A DNA stretch of 63,945 bases from Clostridiales bacterium (GTDB taxonomy: Bacteria; Bacillota; Clostridia; Lachnospirales; Lachnospiraceae), in assembly GCA_015655075.1 (NCBI GenBank), contig JAATFT010000030.1, forward strand, positions 1 to 63,945. Reading direction: 5' to 3'. The first letter of the stretch is position 1; each line of letters begins with the position of its first letter. The notes beneath the pieces are model-generated. The model was given only the letters and a program-made list of their open reading frames with translations. It did not search any database and had not been told where the DNA came from. Position numbers and translations under genes: made by a program. This document shows, piece by piece, positions 55,334-63,782 of this stretch.

Positions 55334-56050
55334 TCAGCCATTTAAATAACGGATGCTTCTTCCTACGTCCGCGATTCCATCCGGAGTCGGCTTATCATTT
55401 TCCACAATCAGCCATTCCATACCAATTCTTTCGGACATGGCCCTAATTCCTTTTATATTGTTAAAACCTTCGCCGATTGCGCAGGGATTTCCTTCAAAAT
55501 CACCGTCTTTTAAATGGACGAGAGAAATTTTTTTTCCATATTCCCTCATAAAAAAGCATGGCTCCACTCCTGCGTAAAATGCCCAATAAGTGTCCAATTC
55601 CAGATTACAGCTTTCTCCAATTAAAGATAAGGGTAAAGTTCCATCTTCTAATTTTTTAAATTCATGGAAATGATTATGGTACAATAATTCCATTCCATAA
55701 TCCGCAACCGTTTTTTTCGCCGTGCCCATTACTTTGACAACATGCTCCACTTCTTCTCTGTTACCGGCTGGCGCATAAGCGCAGACAATATACTTGCAGC
55801 CTAATGTTTTATTATAAAGAATCGTATCCTTCAGATTAAATTCCAGGTCCTTTAAGCTGTGATGGCTGGAAATGGCCGTCAAACCTGATTCATCCAGAAA
55901 AAGCTTTAATTCCTCCGCGGCCAGACCTGCATAACCTGCAAACTCCACCCCCTCATAGCCTAATTCTTTCACCTTTTTAATCCCTGCCTTAAATTCATCG
56001 GCATTTTGAAAAGTATCCCTGATTGTATATAACTGTAAACCTATCTTCAT
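55334..56050 (-). CDS. Sugar phosphate isomerase/epimerase family (xylose-isomerase-like TIM barrel)
   Basis: About 238-aa protein. MKIGLQLYTIRDTFQNAD, GYEGVEFAGYAGLAAEEL, GMELLYHNHFHEFKKLEDG with metal-binding histidines, LELDTYWAFYAGVEP and ISLVHLKDGDFEG are typical of the IolE/YcjR-like group that binds a divalent metal. GGAGG precedes the ATG at 56050. It lies downstream of a Gfo/Idh/MocA dehydrogenase by 16 bp; such pairs carry out oxidation-epimerisation or 3-keto-sugar chemistry on hexoses or inositols. Substrate unassigned. Confidence 0.88.
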   Translation of the reverse strand: MKIGLQLYTIRDTFQNADEFKAGIKKVKELGYEGVEFAGYAGLAAEELKLFLDESGLTAISSHHSLKDLEFNLKDTILYNKTLGCKYIVCAYAPAGNREEVEHVVKVMGTAKKTVADYGMELLYHNHFHEFKKLEDGTLPLSLIGESCNLELDTYWAFYAGVEPCFFMREYGKKISLVHLKDGDFEGNPCAIGEGFNNIKGIRAMSERIGMEWLIVENDKPTPDGIADVGRSIRYLNG

Positions 56051-56066
56051 AATCCCATCCTCCGTA

Positions 56067-57143
56067 TCAATTAAAGTAAACTGGTTTTCCTGTTTCCGCA
56101 GACTCATAAATAGCCTCCAGTATTCTGGTCACTACGGCCGCCTGTTCCGGTAAAACGGTTAATTTTCCTTTACCTAAGACGGCATTGGCAAATACGGTCT
56201 GTTCTATTACCTGGGGAGAAGAATCCTTGCCTTCATAAAAAGCAACGCCGCCGGCTGTAAGGTCAGGCTTTGTGACATATTGCCTGTCATGCTTTACTCC
56301 GTTGATGCGAAGACCGTCCTGCATATCCGCACCGGCCTTGGTTCCGCATAAAACGGTTTTTGCTTCCATTACGTCCAAAGTATTTAACGCCCAGCTGGCC
56401 TCCAGGGTAATGGTCGCGCCGTTCTCCATAACAACAAATCCAAAAGCACTGTCCTCCACCCTGAATTCCTCCGGTTTCCAGGGACCAAATGCATTTCCCT
56501 GATCCGTATCCTTATTCAATTTGTGATAAGTTGTTCCAACCGCATATTTGGGTTTATAATTATCCATGGTCCACAAAGTTAAATCCAGAGCATGGGTTCC
56601 GATATCAATTAACGGCCCTCCCCCCTGTTCGTATTCATTTAAAAATACGCCCCATGTAGGTACCGCACGGCGGCGGATTGCCTTTGCCTTTGCATAATAA
56701 ATCTCCCCTAATACGCCGTCTTCGCATTCCTTCTTTAAATACTGGCTGTGGCTGTGGTAACGGTTCTGATACCCGATGGTAAGGATTTTACCTGTTTCCT
56801 TGGCAGCGTCCACCATAGTGCAGGCTTCCTTATAATTTAAGGCCATAGGTTTTTCGCACAAAACATGCCTGCCGGCATGAAGTGCATCCACAGTAATAAC
56901 CGCATGGGAACGGTTTGGTGTGCACACATATACCGCATCTAAATCCTCTTTTAATAATTTCTTGTAATCCTCAAAGACTTTAGCACCTTTCGTGCCAAAT
57001 TCCTTGGAAGCTTTTACCGCCCTTTCTTCGATTATGTCACAAAATGCTACTATGTCAGCATAACCCGCACTTTTAATTGCAGGCATATGTTTGCCGTTGG
57101 CAATACCGCCGCAGCCAATAATTCCTACCTTTAATTTATTCAT
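56067..57143 (-). CDS. Gfo/Idh/MocA-family NAD(P)-dependent oxidoreductase
   Basis: 358-aa enzyme. Rossmann motif VGIIGCGGIANGKHMPA, then VYVCTPNRSHAVITVDAL, the catalytic lysine region GRHVLCEKPMALN, and GGGPLIDIGTHALDLTLW in the C-terminal domain. GGAGG precedes the ATG. First gene of the pair with the isomerase; divergent AraC-family gene upstream suggests inducible control. Inositol or a hexose derivative is a reasonable guess; not determined. Confidence 0.93.
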   Translation of the reverse strand: MNKLKVGIIGCGGIANGKHMPAIKSAGYADIVAFCDIIEERAVKASKEFGTKGAKVFEDYKKLLKEDLDAVYVCTPNRSHAVITVDALHAGRHVLCEKPMALNYKEACTMVDAAKETGKILTIGYQNRYHSHSQYLKKECEDGVLGEIYYAKAKAIRRRAVPTWGVFLNEYEQGGGPLIDIGTHALDLTLWTMDNYKPKYAVGTTYHKLNKDTDQGNAFGPWKPEEFRVEDSAFGFVVMENGATITLEASWALNTLDVMEAKTVLCGTKAGADMQDGLRINGVKHDRQYVTKPDLTAGGVAFYEGKDSSPQVIEQTVFANAVLGKGKLTVLPEQAAVVTRILEAIYESAETGKPVYFN

Positions 57144-57218
57144 TCTTATCCTCCATTCCTGTACATTTTAATAGTTCACTTTACAAACTAATAGTTCCCT
57201 AGGGAAGTATTGGGCATT

Positions 57219-57270
57219 TAAATTTGTGCCAGGTGTGCATGCGCTTGGGTTACGCAGGCACAAATTTTTG
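57219..57270. repeat. Hairpin in the divergent promoter region
   Basis: aaatttgtgcc and ggcacaaattt form an 11-bp stem around a 29-nt loop containing gtgtgcatgcgc. The same cacaaattt motif forms the inner stem of the family-2 element at 12011. It lies between the dehydrogenase and AraC genes. Confidence 0.6.
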
Positions 57271-57316
57271 AGGCTGAAAGAATTTCTTTCAACCCTTTAC
57301 ATCCAAACTTTTTCAA

Positions 57317-57345
57317 TTGTATTTTCATACTATTTTGATTATAAT
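57317..57345 (+). promoter_or_regulatory. Predicted promoter of the AraC-family gene
   Basis: TTGTAT (57317-57322), 17-bp spacer, TATAAT (57340-57345). The gene start at 57419 has GGAGGAAT before it, giving a leader of about 65 nt. Confidence 0.55.
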
Positions 57346-57418
57346 AATTTTAATGAAATATGTCATGCCATTTAGTGGTATTATAGTGTCAAAAAACGCC
57401 GTATATGTGGAGGAATCT

Positions 57419-58222
57419 ATGAAAAATAATTTTTCCTATGAATATGTCCGTGATAATATAAATCAGATCACGTGCTGGAAAGTGGATAATAACCGTTACT
57501 GGCCCCATTTCCACAGCAGTATGGAAATTATTTATGTAACCGCAGGTGAACTTAAAGTGACCCTTAACGGACAGGTTTATCTGGTAAAGCAAAATAATTT
57601 TTTAATCATACCCAGTTACTTTATTCACAGCTATACAACGGACACCTATTCCAGCGCTTATATATTAATTATCCCTTTAGGCTCCATTCCCTCCTATAAA
57701 GCGACCTTTTCCAAAAAAACTTTTGCGGCCCTTCTGGTGGAAAAGACTCCTTTGGAAGGAGAATTAAAATATTGTCTGGACGCATTATGTAAATTATCCA
57801 AAAATGTAAATTCCCAGGCTCTGGAAAATGCTGTAAAGGGTTATACCTATGTATTTTTAGGGCTGTTAATTCACCATGTAGGGCTGGTGGATATTCCCAA
57901 TACAAAAATGATTTCCCTGGCCCAGGAAATCCTCATCTATCTTCAGGAAAATTATCTCCAGCCGTTAAAATTAGAAGATATATCAAAACATTTCGGTTAC
58001 AGCAAAAGCCGCTTTTCCCATATATTCAACGAATTTTTTGACTGTAAATTAGTGGAATATATTAACGGCCTCAGATGCCGGCACGCCCTGGAATTGCTCC
58101 GGGAAAATAATACCACCATTACCAATATTGCATTAGCTTCCGGCTTTGACAGCACCCGTACCTTTTACCGTGCTTTTCAAAAATGTTTTGGCTGCACTCC
58201 CAATAATTCCCTAATAAAATAA
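57419..58222 (+). CDS. AraC-family regulator with cupin-like sensor domain
   Basis: About 267-aa protein. N-terminal cupin domain (WPHFHSSMEIIYVTAGELKV), C-terminal double helix-turn-helix (LKLEDISKHFGYSKSRFSHI and ITNIALASGFDSTRTFYRAF). I start at the ATG with GGAGGAAT (MKNNFSYEYV) and not at the 34-codon longer frame, which would include the promoter. Divergent from the oxidoreductase/isomerase pair, which it probably activates on sugar binding. Confidence 0.9.
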   Translation: MKNNFSYEYVRDNINQITCWKVDNNRYWPHFHSSMEIIYVTAGELKVTLNGQVYLVKQNNFLIIPSYFIHSYTTDTYSSAYILIIPLGSIPSYKATFSKKTFAALLVEKTPLEGELKYCLDALCKLSKNVNSQALENAVKGYTYVFLGLLIHHVGLVDIPNTKMISLAQEILIYLQENYLQPLKLEDISKHFGYSKSRFSHIFNEFFDCKLVEYINGLRCRHALELLRENNTTITNIALASGFDSTRTFYRAFQKCFGCTPNNSLIK

Positions 58223-58309
58223 TACATTCTAGAGAGTAAGGCGTCCATTTTACCGAACGCCTTACTTAGAATCGGTTTTTCATATTTCTTCTTCATAGCG
58301 CCGCCCTAC

Positions 58310-59116
58310 TTATTCAATCCGTGGTTTATCCGGATCACAATCCGGCTTATCCGCTTTTGTCGTTTGGGATAGCTTTAAAAGATAATAGCATTCTTCCCGC
58401 GCCATGTGATCTGCCATAAGCGGCATTAAGGTTCCCAGAAGCCGGTTATCCAGAAGCATTACCAGAACTGCCTCCAGCATTTCCTTAAAGTGCAGCATGA
58501 TTTTTTCCGCCTGATCATTTAATCTTTCCAGGGCCGGAAAACAATTTAATCCTGTGCGTAAATAGCCTCCTACCTGTACGGATTTCATATATAAATCAGT
58601 AAATTCTTTTTCATAACAGGTATTTTCCGCTATCATATCCTTTTCCACTTCATCTAGACCGGCGGCTATGCTGGCGGCGTGCCCGACTGCATCCAACAGC
58701 CACCTAAGATGATAATGAATGGGGTGAAATATAGGATTTTCTCCCTCTGAAATTGCAGCAAGTACAAGTAAATACTCCTCCAGTTCATTAATCATATGAT
58801 TAAAAAAGGAGGTCGACAGATGTACCTTAATTCCCCCTGTTAATGTGAGTGACATAAGTTCCAGCTTAAACTTTCTGAATTCATATGTAACCTCGTACGA
58901 CTGCTGATTTAATTGAGCCAGTTCCGTCTGAGGCAATTCCTGTCTTGCTTTATTAAGTAACTCATCATAAATATCCATATATTGCTTTGCTTTTTTTATC
59001 GCTTCCGCTTCCTTGGGTGCAAGGGAATAAAATATAAACCTTGCATGATCTCCCATTATCTGAAGCCAAAACCGGTGCTCAAATGTCACTTCATTTGTAT
59101 ACAAAATATTAATCAA
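58310..59116 (-). CDS. DUF2935-family protein
   Basis: 268-aa helical protein with two related halves (EVTFEHRFWLQIMGDHARFI and a second HYHLRWLLDAVGHAASIAAG; MADHMAREECYYLLKLSQ at the end). Histidine and glutamate pattern is that of two tandem ferritin-like domains, as known for DUF2935 proteins of Bacillus and Clostridium. Starts with TTG and a GGGG-containing ribosome site. Function not established; metal binding is inferred from the motif. Monocistronic. Confidence 0.75.
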   Translation of the reverse strand: MINILYTNEVTFEHRFWLQIMGDHARFIFYSLAPKEAEAIKKAKQYMDIYDELLNKARQELPQTELAQLNQQSYEVTYEFRKFKLELMSLTLTGGIKVHLSTSFFNHMINELEEYLLVLAAISEGENPIFHPIHYHLRWLLDAVGHAASIAAGLDEVEKDMIAENTCYEKEFTDLYMKSVQVGGYLRTGLNCFPALERLNDQAEKIMLHFKEMLEAVLVMLLDNRLLGTLMPLMADHMAREECYYLLKLSQTTKADKPDCDPDKPRIE

Positions 59117-59189
59117 ATCATACCCCGCAATATAATTTATTAAATATTATATGCCGAATTTCAAAGATGTATAATAAAATAATATTTTA

Positions 59190-59235
59190 ACCTTACAAGT
59201 AAGTCCGCTTCTTAGCAAAGCGTAAGCGGTAATAA
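59190..59235. repeat. Solo arm of palindromic element family 5
   Basis: aaccttacaagtaagtccgc then ttcttagcaaagcgtaagcgg matches the complement of the right arm of 54562-54635 with few differences. The partner arm is missing. The gap 59117-59380 holds no gene. Confidence 0.7.
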
Positions 59236-59380
59236 GAAAAAGCCGGTCTAAAACTTTTTGTTTACATTATTAGCGGGTAAGCTTAAAGATTTTAATACCG
59301 GTTTTTATTTATAAAATGCATAAACTTCTCAACACAAGGAACACTAGTATAGAAAAATTAATTTTAAGGAGATGGAAAAA

Positions 59381-59752
59381 ATGAAACATATTTATGCATT
59401 ATTAATAAAGTATGCCATGATTACCGTAATTACCTGGATTGCTCTTGGCATGCTTACGAATTTAAGATTCGGTGATATATTGTATATTTCCGCTGCTGTT
59501 ACAATTATAGCCTATATTATAGGTGACCTGTTAATATTATCCGCGGCTAATAATATTGTAGCCACCCTTTCTGATTTCGTACTGGCATTGGTTGTTATCT
59601 ATTTATTTAACTTTTTATGGACTACCAATCAAATTTCCTTTAGTGATGCATTTATTACCGCATTGGCAATTGGAGTAGGTGAATGGTTTTTCCATAAATA
59701 TGTTGCAAATAAGGTTTTTCCTAAAGCGCCAAACGAAGATAACGGGATTTAA
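59381..59752 (+). CDS. DUF2512-family (YndM-like) membrane protein
   Basis: 123-aa protein with four predicted membrane helices (YAMITVITWIALGMLTNL; DILYISAAVTIIAYIIGDLL; TLSDFVLALVVIYLFNFLW; DAFITALAIGVGEWFFHKYV). The GVGEWFFHKYV ending is typical of DUF2512. The second ATG is used because the first is fused to the AAGGAG ribosome site. Monocistronic; function unknown in the family. Confidence 0.8.
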   Translation: MKHIYALLIKYAMITVITWIALGMLTNLRFGDILYISAAVTIIAYIIGDLLILSAANNIVATLSDFVLALVVIYLFNFLWTTNQISFSDAFITALAIGVGEWFFHKYVANKVFPKAPNEDNGI

Positions 59753-59912
59753 GAATTTTTAATATCACCTTTTTGACGGAATGATTATTTGACGGGATGA
59801 GTCAAGAGGCTGTTCTTAATTTAGATATAATACCTGCCTGTTATTACCGGTACGTAGTATTTCGGATTTTCAACAGTCTCTGTTATTTTCTCCGAATTGC
59901 GGGGGGATTTTT

Positions 59913-60845
59913 ATGTTTACGGATAAGAGATTAACCGAAGCCTATAAAAGGGCTAAAGTTGAATACTTTGACAAAAATTCTAAATATATCTTTTTCAGTG
60001 ACTGCCACAGAGGCGATGACAGTGTGTCCGATGAATTTGCCAGAAACCAAATCGTTTTTCTGTGTGCCCTTGAATATTATAACAACAATAAATACATTTA
60101 TGTGGAAGTCGGGGATGGGGATGAACTTTGGGAATATCCGGATTTTAAAGTAATCCGTTTAGCACACAGCGATGTTTTTTTAGGTCTTAAAAAATTTTCC
60201 GACGACAAACGGCTGCGTATTATTTACGGTAATCATAATATTTACCTTAAGAGCAAAAATTATGTTAGAAAAAATTACTTTAACTATTATAATGAATACA
60301 ATCAGAGCCAGCAGGAGCTCTTTACGGGAATTGTTCCCTATGAGGCCATCGTATTAAAAAATAAAACGACAAACCAGGAATTATTCATCGTCCACGGACA
60401 TCAGGGAGATCTTATGAATGACCAGCTCTGGATAATTTCCATGTTTATGCTGAGATATTTTTGGCGTTACCTCCATGTCGTCGGCTTTCATAATCCGGCA
60501 AGCCCGGCAAGAAACCTATATAAAAGGCATAAGATTGAAAAAACATATAAAAAATGGATACGAAAGCACAAAAGAATGCTGATCTGCGGCCATACCCATA
60601 GGCCCAGGTTTCCCAAAAGCGGGGAACTTCCCTACTTTAATACCGGCTGCAGTATTCATACCAAGGGTATTACCGGTATTGAGATTATAGACGGCAAAAT
60701 ATTAATGGTGGATTGGAGAATACGTACGGACGAAAAAGGCGGACTTAAGATTGTCAGAACGGTTATGAGAGGACCGGAACCCATTGAAAAATACAATATA
60801 AAAAACTTTCCGGCATTTATGCGCCAATTCCCCATACAAATATAA
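59913..60845 (+). CDS. Calcineurin-like metallophosphoesterase
   Basis: 310-aa enzyme. Metal-binding motifs IFFSDCHRGDDSV (D-x-H), EVGDGDELWEY (GD), IYGNHNIYL (GNH), VHGHQGDLMND (H) and CGHTHRPRFP (GHxH) appear in canonical order. No membrane segment or signal. The residue spacing recalls UDP-2,3-diacylglucosamine hydrolase-like phosphatases, but the substrate is unknown. A 160-bp gap precedes it with a hairpin-like stretch. Confidence 0.9.
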   Translation: MFTDKRLTEAYKRAKVEYFDKNSKYIFFSDCHRGDDSVSDEFARNQIVFLCALEYYNNNKYIYVEVGDGDELWEYPDFKVIRLAHSDVFLGLKKFSDDKRLRIIYGNHNIYLKSKNYVRKNYFNYYNEYNQSQQELFTGIVPYEAIVLKNKTTNQELFIVHGHQGDLMNDQLWIISMFMLRYFWRYLHVVGFHNPASPARNLYKRHKIEKTYKKWIRKHKRMLICGHTHRPRFPKSGELPYFNTGCSIHTKGITGIEIIDGKILMVDWRIRTDEKGGLKIVRTVMRGPEPIEKYNIKNFPAFMRQFPIQI

Positions 60846-60918
60846 TATCATTAATCAATACAAAGTGTGTTGCTCCCCCTGCCCTTACAATTCCGGTCAG
60901 GGTTGACATCTGATAAGC

Positions 60919-60942
60919 CATAAGGCTGAATTGTAACGAATA
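60919..60942. repeat. Solo arm of palindromic element family 4
   Basis: taaggctgaattgtaacgaa (60921-60940) matches, with two changes, the complement of atttgttactattcagcctta in 50588-50608. It lies about 16 bp after the end of the lipoprotein gene on the plus side. Confidence 0.55.
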
Positions 60943-60957
60943 CTGCAGGATAAAGCT

Positions 60958-62007
60958 TTAGCTTATCCACATTCCGTTTTTCGTAATGCTCCATTCCTTT
61001 CCGTTGTATTTCGCAGTTACTTGGTCAGAACCGATTGCGCCTGTTCCGCCTCTCCATTTTTCAATACCGCAGGTTATTTTTTTATCTTTTTCATCATAGA
61101 CCGGATTTTTAATTTTTATTAGAATTCCATTTTCAAAATACAGATTTTCCTTATCTATAAGCCCTTCTTCTGCCAGCTCGTCAAAGGTGCCCTCCTTTAC
61201 TTCCACTCCGTACCTGTCTTTTATACTCATAAGAAGCTTCTCTTTTTCCAGGTCGGAAAGATTCGTTATTTCTTCCGTATCAATAGCAATGATTTCAATA
61301 TCACTGTTTAAGCCCGGATCTTCCTTATATATATCATCAATTAACGACAAATAGCCATCAACCAGCAGTGTTTCCATTACTTTAATACGATAAGCGGATA
61401 TCTGCGCGGGATAGGATTCCATCACAAGACCGTTATAAGATATTTCCACAATATCCCCTTCCTTAATATCCTTAAGGGTAATTTCCTTCCCGTCCTTATC
61501 ATAGATAAGAGCCTGCCTTGTACCCACCGAGATTCTATCCGAGGATTTATATTCACTGCTGTTTTTATCCGGACTTACAAGCAGTTCAGGGTCCGTTTGG
61601 AGGACCGTCGCCTGAAAATCCGCCTCAAAAAGCTTTTTCAAATAATCCATATCAATAGTAGAGGATACGGATTTATATAAATTTTTATTATATTGTATGG
61701 TATTTTCACTGATTACAAAGAATTTATCCGTCTCCTTATCCTTATCTAGAAATGTTATGGAATAACTCCAGCCGTCTGTTACTTCCGAGGATTTGTCCCT
61801 GGTAAATTCAATGTTTTTTATGTCATTATATAACTCTTTCGTTTTCTCTTCATCAAGTACGGCCGAATTTGCGGTGGCTTTGTCATCGACCTTAATAGAA
61901 TCAAAAGCAAGCTCCATCGTGCCAAAGGAGAATCCTGTTTTTACACATCCGGCGCCCAGCCCGCAGATTATAAATAAACCTATAATAAAACAACTTAATT
62001 TTTTCAT
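60958..62007 (-). CDS. Lipoprotein of unknown function
   Basis: 349-aa exported protein: MKKLSCFIIGLFIICGLGA then lipobox LGAGC. The mature part contains GWSYSITFLDKDKETDKFFV and LKDIKEGDIVEISYNGLVM (a DUF3221-like OB fold) and ends KITCGIEKWRGGTGAIGSDQ, TAKYNGKEWSITKNGMWIS. Probably two small beta-rich domains. No recognised enzymatic motif; monocistronic. Confidence 0.85.
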   Translation of the reverse strand: MKKLSCFIIGLFIICGLGAGCVKTGFSFGTMELAFDSIKVDDKATANSAVLDEEKTKELYNDIKNIEFTRDKSSEVTDGWSYSITFLDKDKETDKFFVISENTIQYNKNLYKSVSSTIDMDYLKKLFEADFQATVLQTDPELLVSPDKNSSEYKSSDRISVGTRQALIYDKDGKEITLKDIKEGDIVEISYNGLVMESYPAQISAYRIKVMETLLVDGYLSLIDDIYKEDPGLNSDIEIIAIDTEEITNLSDLEKEKLLMSIKDRYGVEVKEGTFDELAEEGLIDKENLYFENGILIKIKNPVYDEKDKKITCGIEKWRGGTGAIGSDQVTAKYNGKEWSITKNGMWIS

Positions 62008-62255
62008 ATCAAACCTCCTCTTTCATCAATAATATAAATAACACCGATTATATGAGATACCGGAATATTATATCAAAAATTAGACGATAACCGGCTTGTA
62101 ATGGTTCCATTTACCTGATTTCTATCCTTCTGATAATTTCATGTATCTGATTTTTTAACTTATCCGGCCGTTTCATTTATTAGCGTTATTAAATTTTAAC
62201 GATAGGATGATAAAAAACATTTTCAGTGGGTAATATAAGATTGGAGGTGAATAAC

Positions 62256-62681
62256 ATGAAAGTAAAAGATATTATGTCAAAAGAAATTGCAAGCGTAAAT
62301 TCGGATGATCCTATTGAAAAAGCCGCACAGCTGATGGAACAATATGATGTTGGTTCCATACCGGTTTGCAGTCAGGATAGAATTGTCGGTATCGTTACGG
62401 ACAGGGATATAGCATTGAGATCCGTAGCGGCAGGTCAGGATATAAAGAGGCAGATAGTCAAAGATATCATGACATCCGATCCGGCTGTGGGAAGCCCTGA
62501 AATGGATGTAAACGACGCGGCCAGAATTATGAGTGAAAAACAAATCCGCAGACTTCCTATCGTGGAAAATAACAGCTTAGTGGGAATCGTAGCCTTAGGC
62601 GATATCTCACTGGAACCTGCACTCTCAGATAGCGCGGAAGAAACCTTGACGGATATTTCCAAACCCAACAGGCAATTTTAA
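62256..62681 (+). CDS. CBS-domain pair protein
   Basis: 141-aa protein composed of two CBS motifs (KVKDIMSKEIASVNSDDPIE; KDIMTSDPAVGSPEMDVNDA) with the IVGIVTDRDIALR and LVGIVALGDISLE ends. GGAGG precedes the ATG at 62256; the longer frame is not supported. It probably binds adenine nucleotides and senses energy state, partner unknown. This stand-alone type is frequent in Firmicutes. Confidence 0.93.
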   Translation: MKVKDIMSKEIASVNSDDPIEKAAQLMEQYDVGSIPVCSQDRIVGIVTDRDIALRSVAAGQDIKRQIVKDIMTSDPAVGSPEMDVNDAARIMSEKQIRRLPIVENNSLVGIVALGDISLEPALSDSAEETLTDISKPNRQF

Positions 62682-62825
62682 TTACGGTCCAATCAGAAGA
62701 AGAAAAGGTTATAATTTATTCTTGCTAAAGTATGTGGGTTAATTTAGAATCAATGTTTTGTAAAGTTAACCCACATTCCAAGCACAGGCTAAATTTCCCA
62801 ATAGCTTTAATGGACTCGATCCTCT

Positions 62826-63425
62826 TCATTGTTTTAAATTTTCGTAATTTCCTTTCATTTTCCTATTACCTAAAAGACCAAAACCTGCTCCGCAGATTCC
62901 ACCTAAAATATGTGCTGCATGTGCTATTCCATCCTCTGATCCAATACCGCTTACTATTTCACCACCCAGATAAATAATTACAACCAATATCATCGTTATT
63001 GGAATCCTGCCCTCCTTCATGCCTGCTGCTGATGACAAGACAATCATCATAAATACTATTCCACTGGCACCAAGCAGCACATTATCCGGATACAAAATTA
63101 TATAAAATATTCCGGATACTAAAGCGGTAATAACAATCATGACCAGAAAGAGTTTTAAACCATATTTTTCCTCGAGTATAGGTCCCAGAACCAGAAACAG
63201 AACCATATCGCTGGAAAAATGGCTCCAGTCTGCATGTCCCAGTACATGCCCAAACAGTCTGACATACGTAAGAGGATCCGACCATGACGATTTATAAGTG
63301 CAAAAGAGCAGATTTGTAGTTGCCCCATTTGTTATATACCCCAACAGCAGCACAGCCAGGGAAATTAAAACAAATGTCAGGGTTATATGAGAATTATATT
63401 GAAATTTTCCAGAAACTTTATTCAT
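62826..63425 (-). CDS. Rhomboid-family intramembrane serine protease
   Basis: 199-aa membrane protein with about six helices. Catalytic serine S121 in LLGASGIVFMM (GxSG) and catalytic histidine H172 in AHAAHILGGICG. The oxyanion-type asparagine expected after the WSHF motif (H-x3-N) is aspartate here (WSHFSSDMVLF), an unusual exchange. Ribosome site AAAGGG before the ATG. Monocistronic, substrate unknown. Confidence 0.88.
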   Translation of the reverse strand: MNKVSGKFQYNSHITLTFVLISLAVLLLGYITNGATTNLLFCTYKSSWSDPLTYVRLFGHVLGHADWSHFSSDMVLFLVLGPILEEKYGLKLFLVMIVITALVSGIFYIILYPDNVLLGASGIVFMMIVLSSAAGMKEGRIPITMILVVIIYLGGEIVSGIGSEDGIAHAAHILGGICGAGFGLLGNRKMKGNYENLKQ

Positions 63426-63542
63426 ATTTCTTATACCCTTTCTTTTAATTATGGTATTGTATTGATGAAATTATAGTATAATTGGTATCAAAATTTTCGT
63501 TCTATTCTTATCCCTTTTACTATCTCTGTGTTAAATTGGAAG

Positions 63543-63574
63543 AAGATTACTGATTTTAAAAAATCAGTAATCTT
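63543..63574. terminator. Perfect stem-loop in the rhomboid-sortase gap
   Basis: aagattactgatttt / aaaatcagtaatctt is a perfect 15-bp stem with a 2-nt spacer, no clear U-run on the minus strand, TTATATTTT on the plus strand. It lies between the start of the rhomboid gene and the end of the sortase gene. The rest of 63426-63782 shows no gene. Confidence 0.55.
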
Positions 63575-63782
63575 ATATTTTAAAAAGCTTTGCCAATTTC
63601 TGCTACAGGAAGTGAACTATAAGCTTTATATTCGTTTATAGTTCATGTATTGCTTAAAGTTTCTTGACTTGTCAAGCAAAAATGTATATTATTTACAAGG
63701 CAGATTTATATAATTTAAAATATTTAAGGTGATTTCATAGGATGAGTTTGAAAAAAGGTTTATAGCAACTACTGCAATTGAA

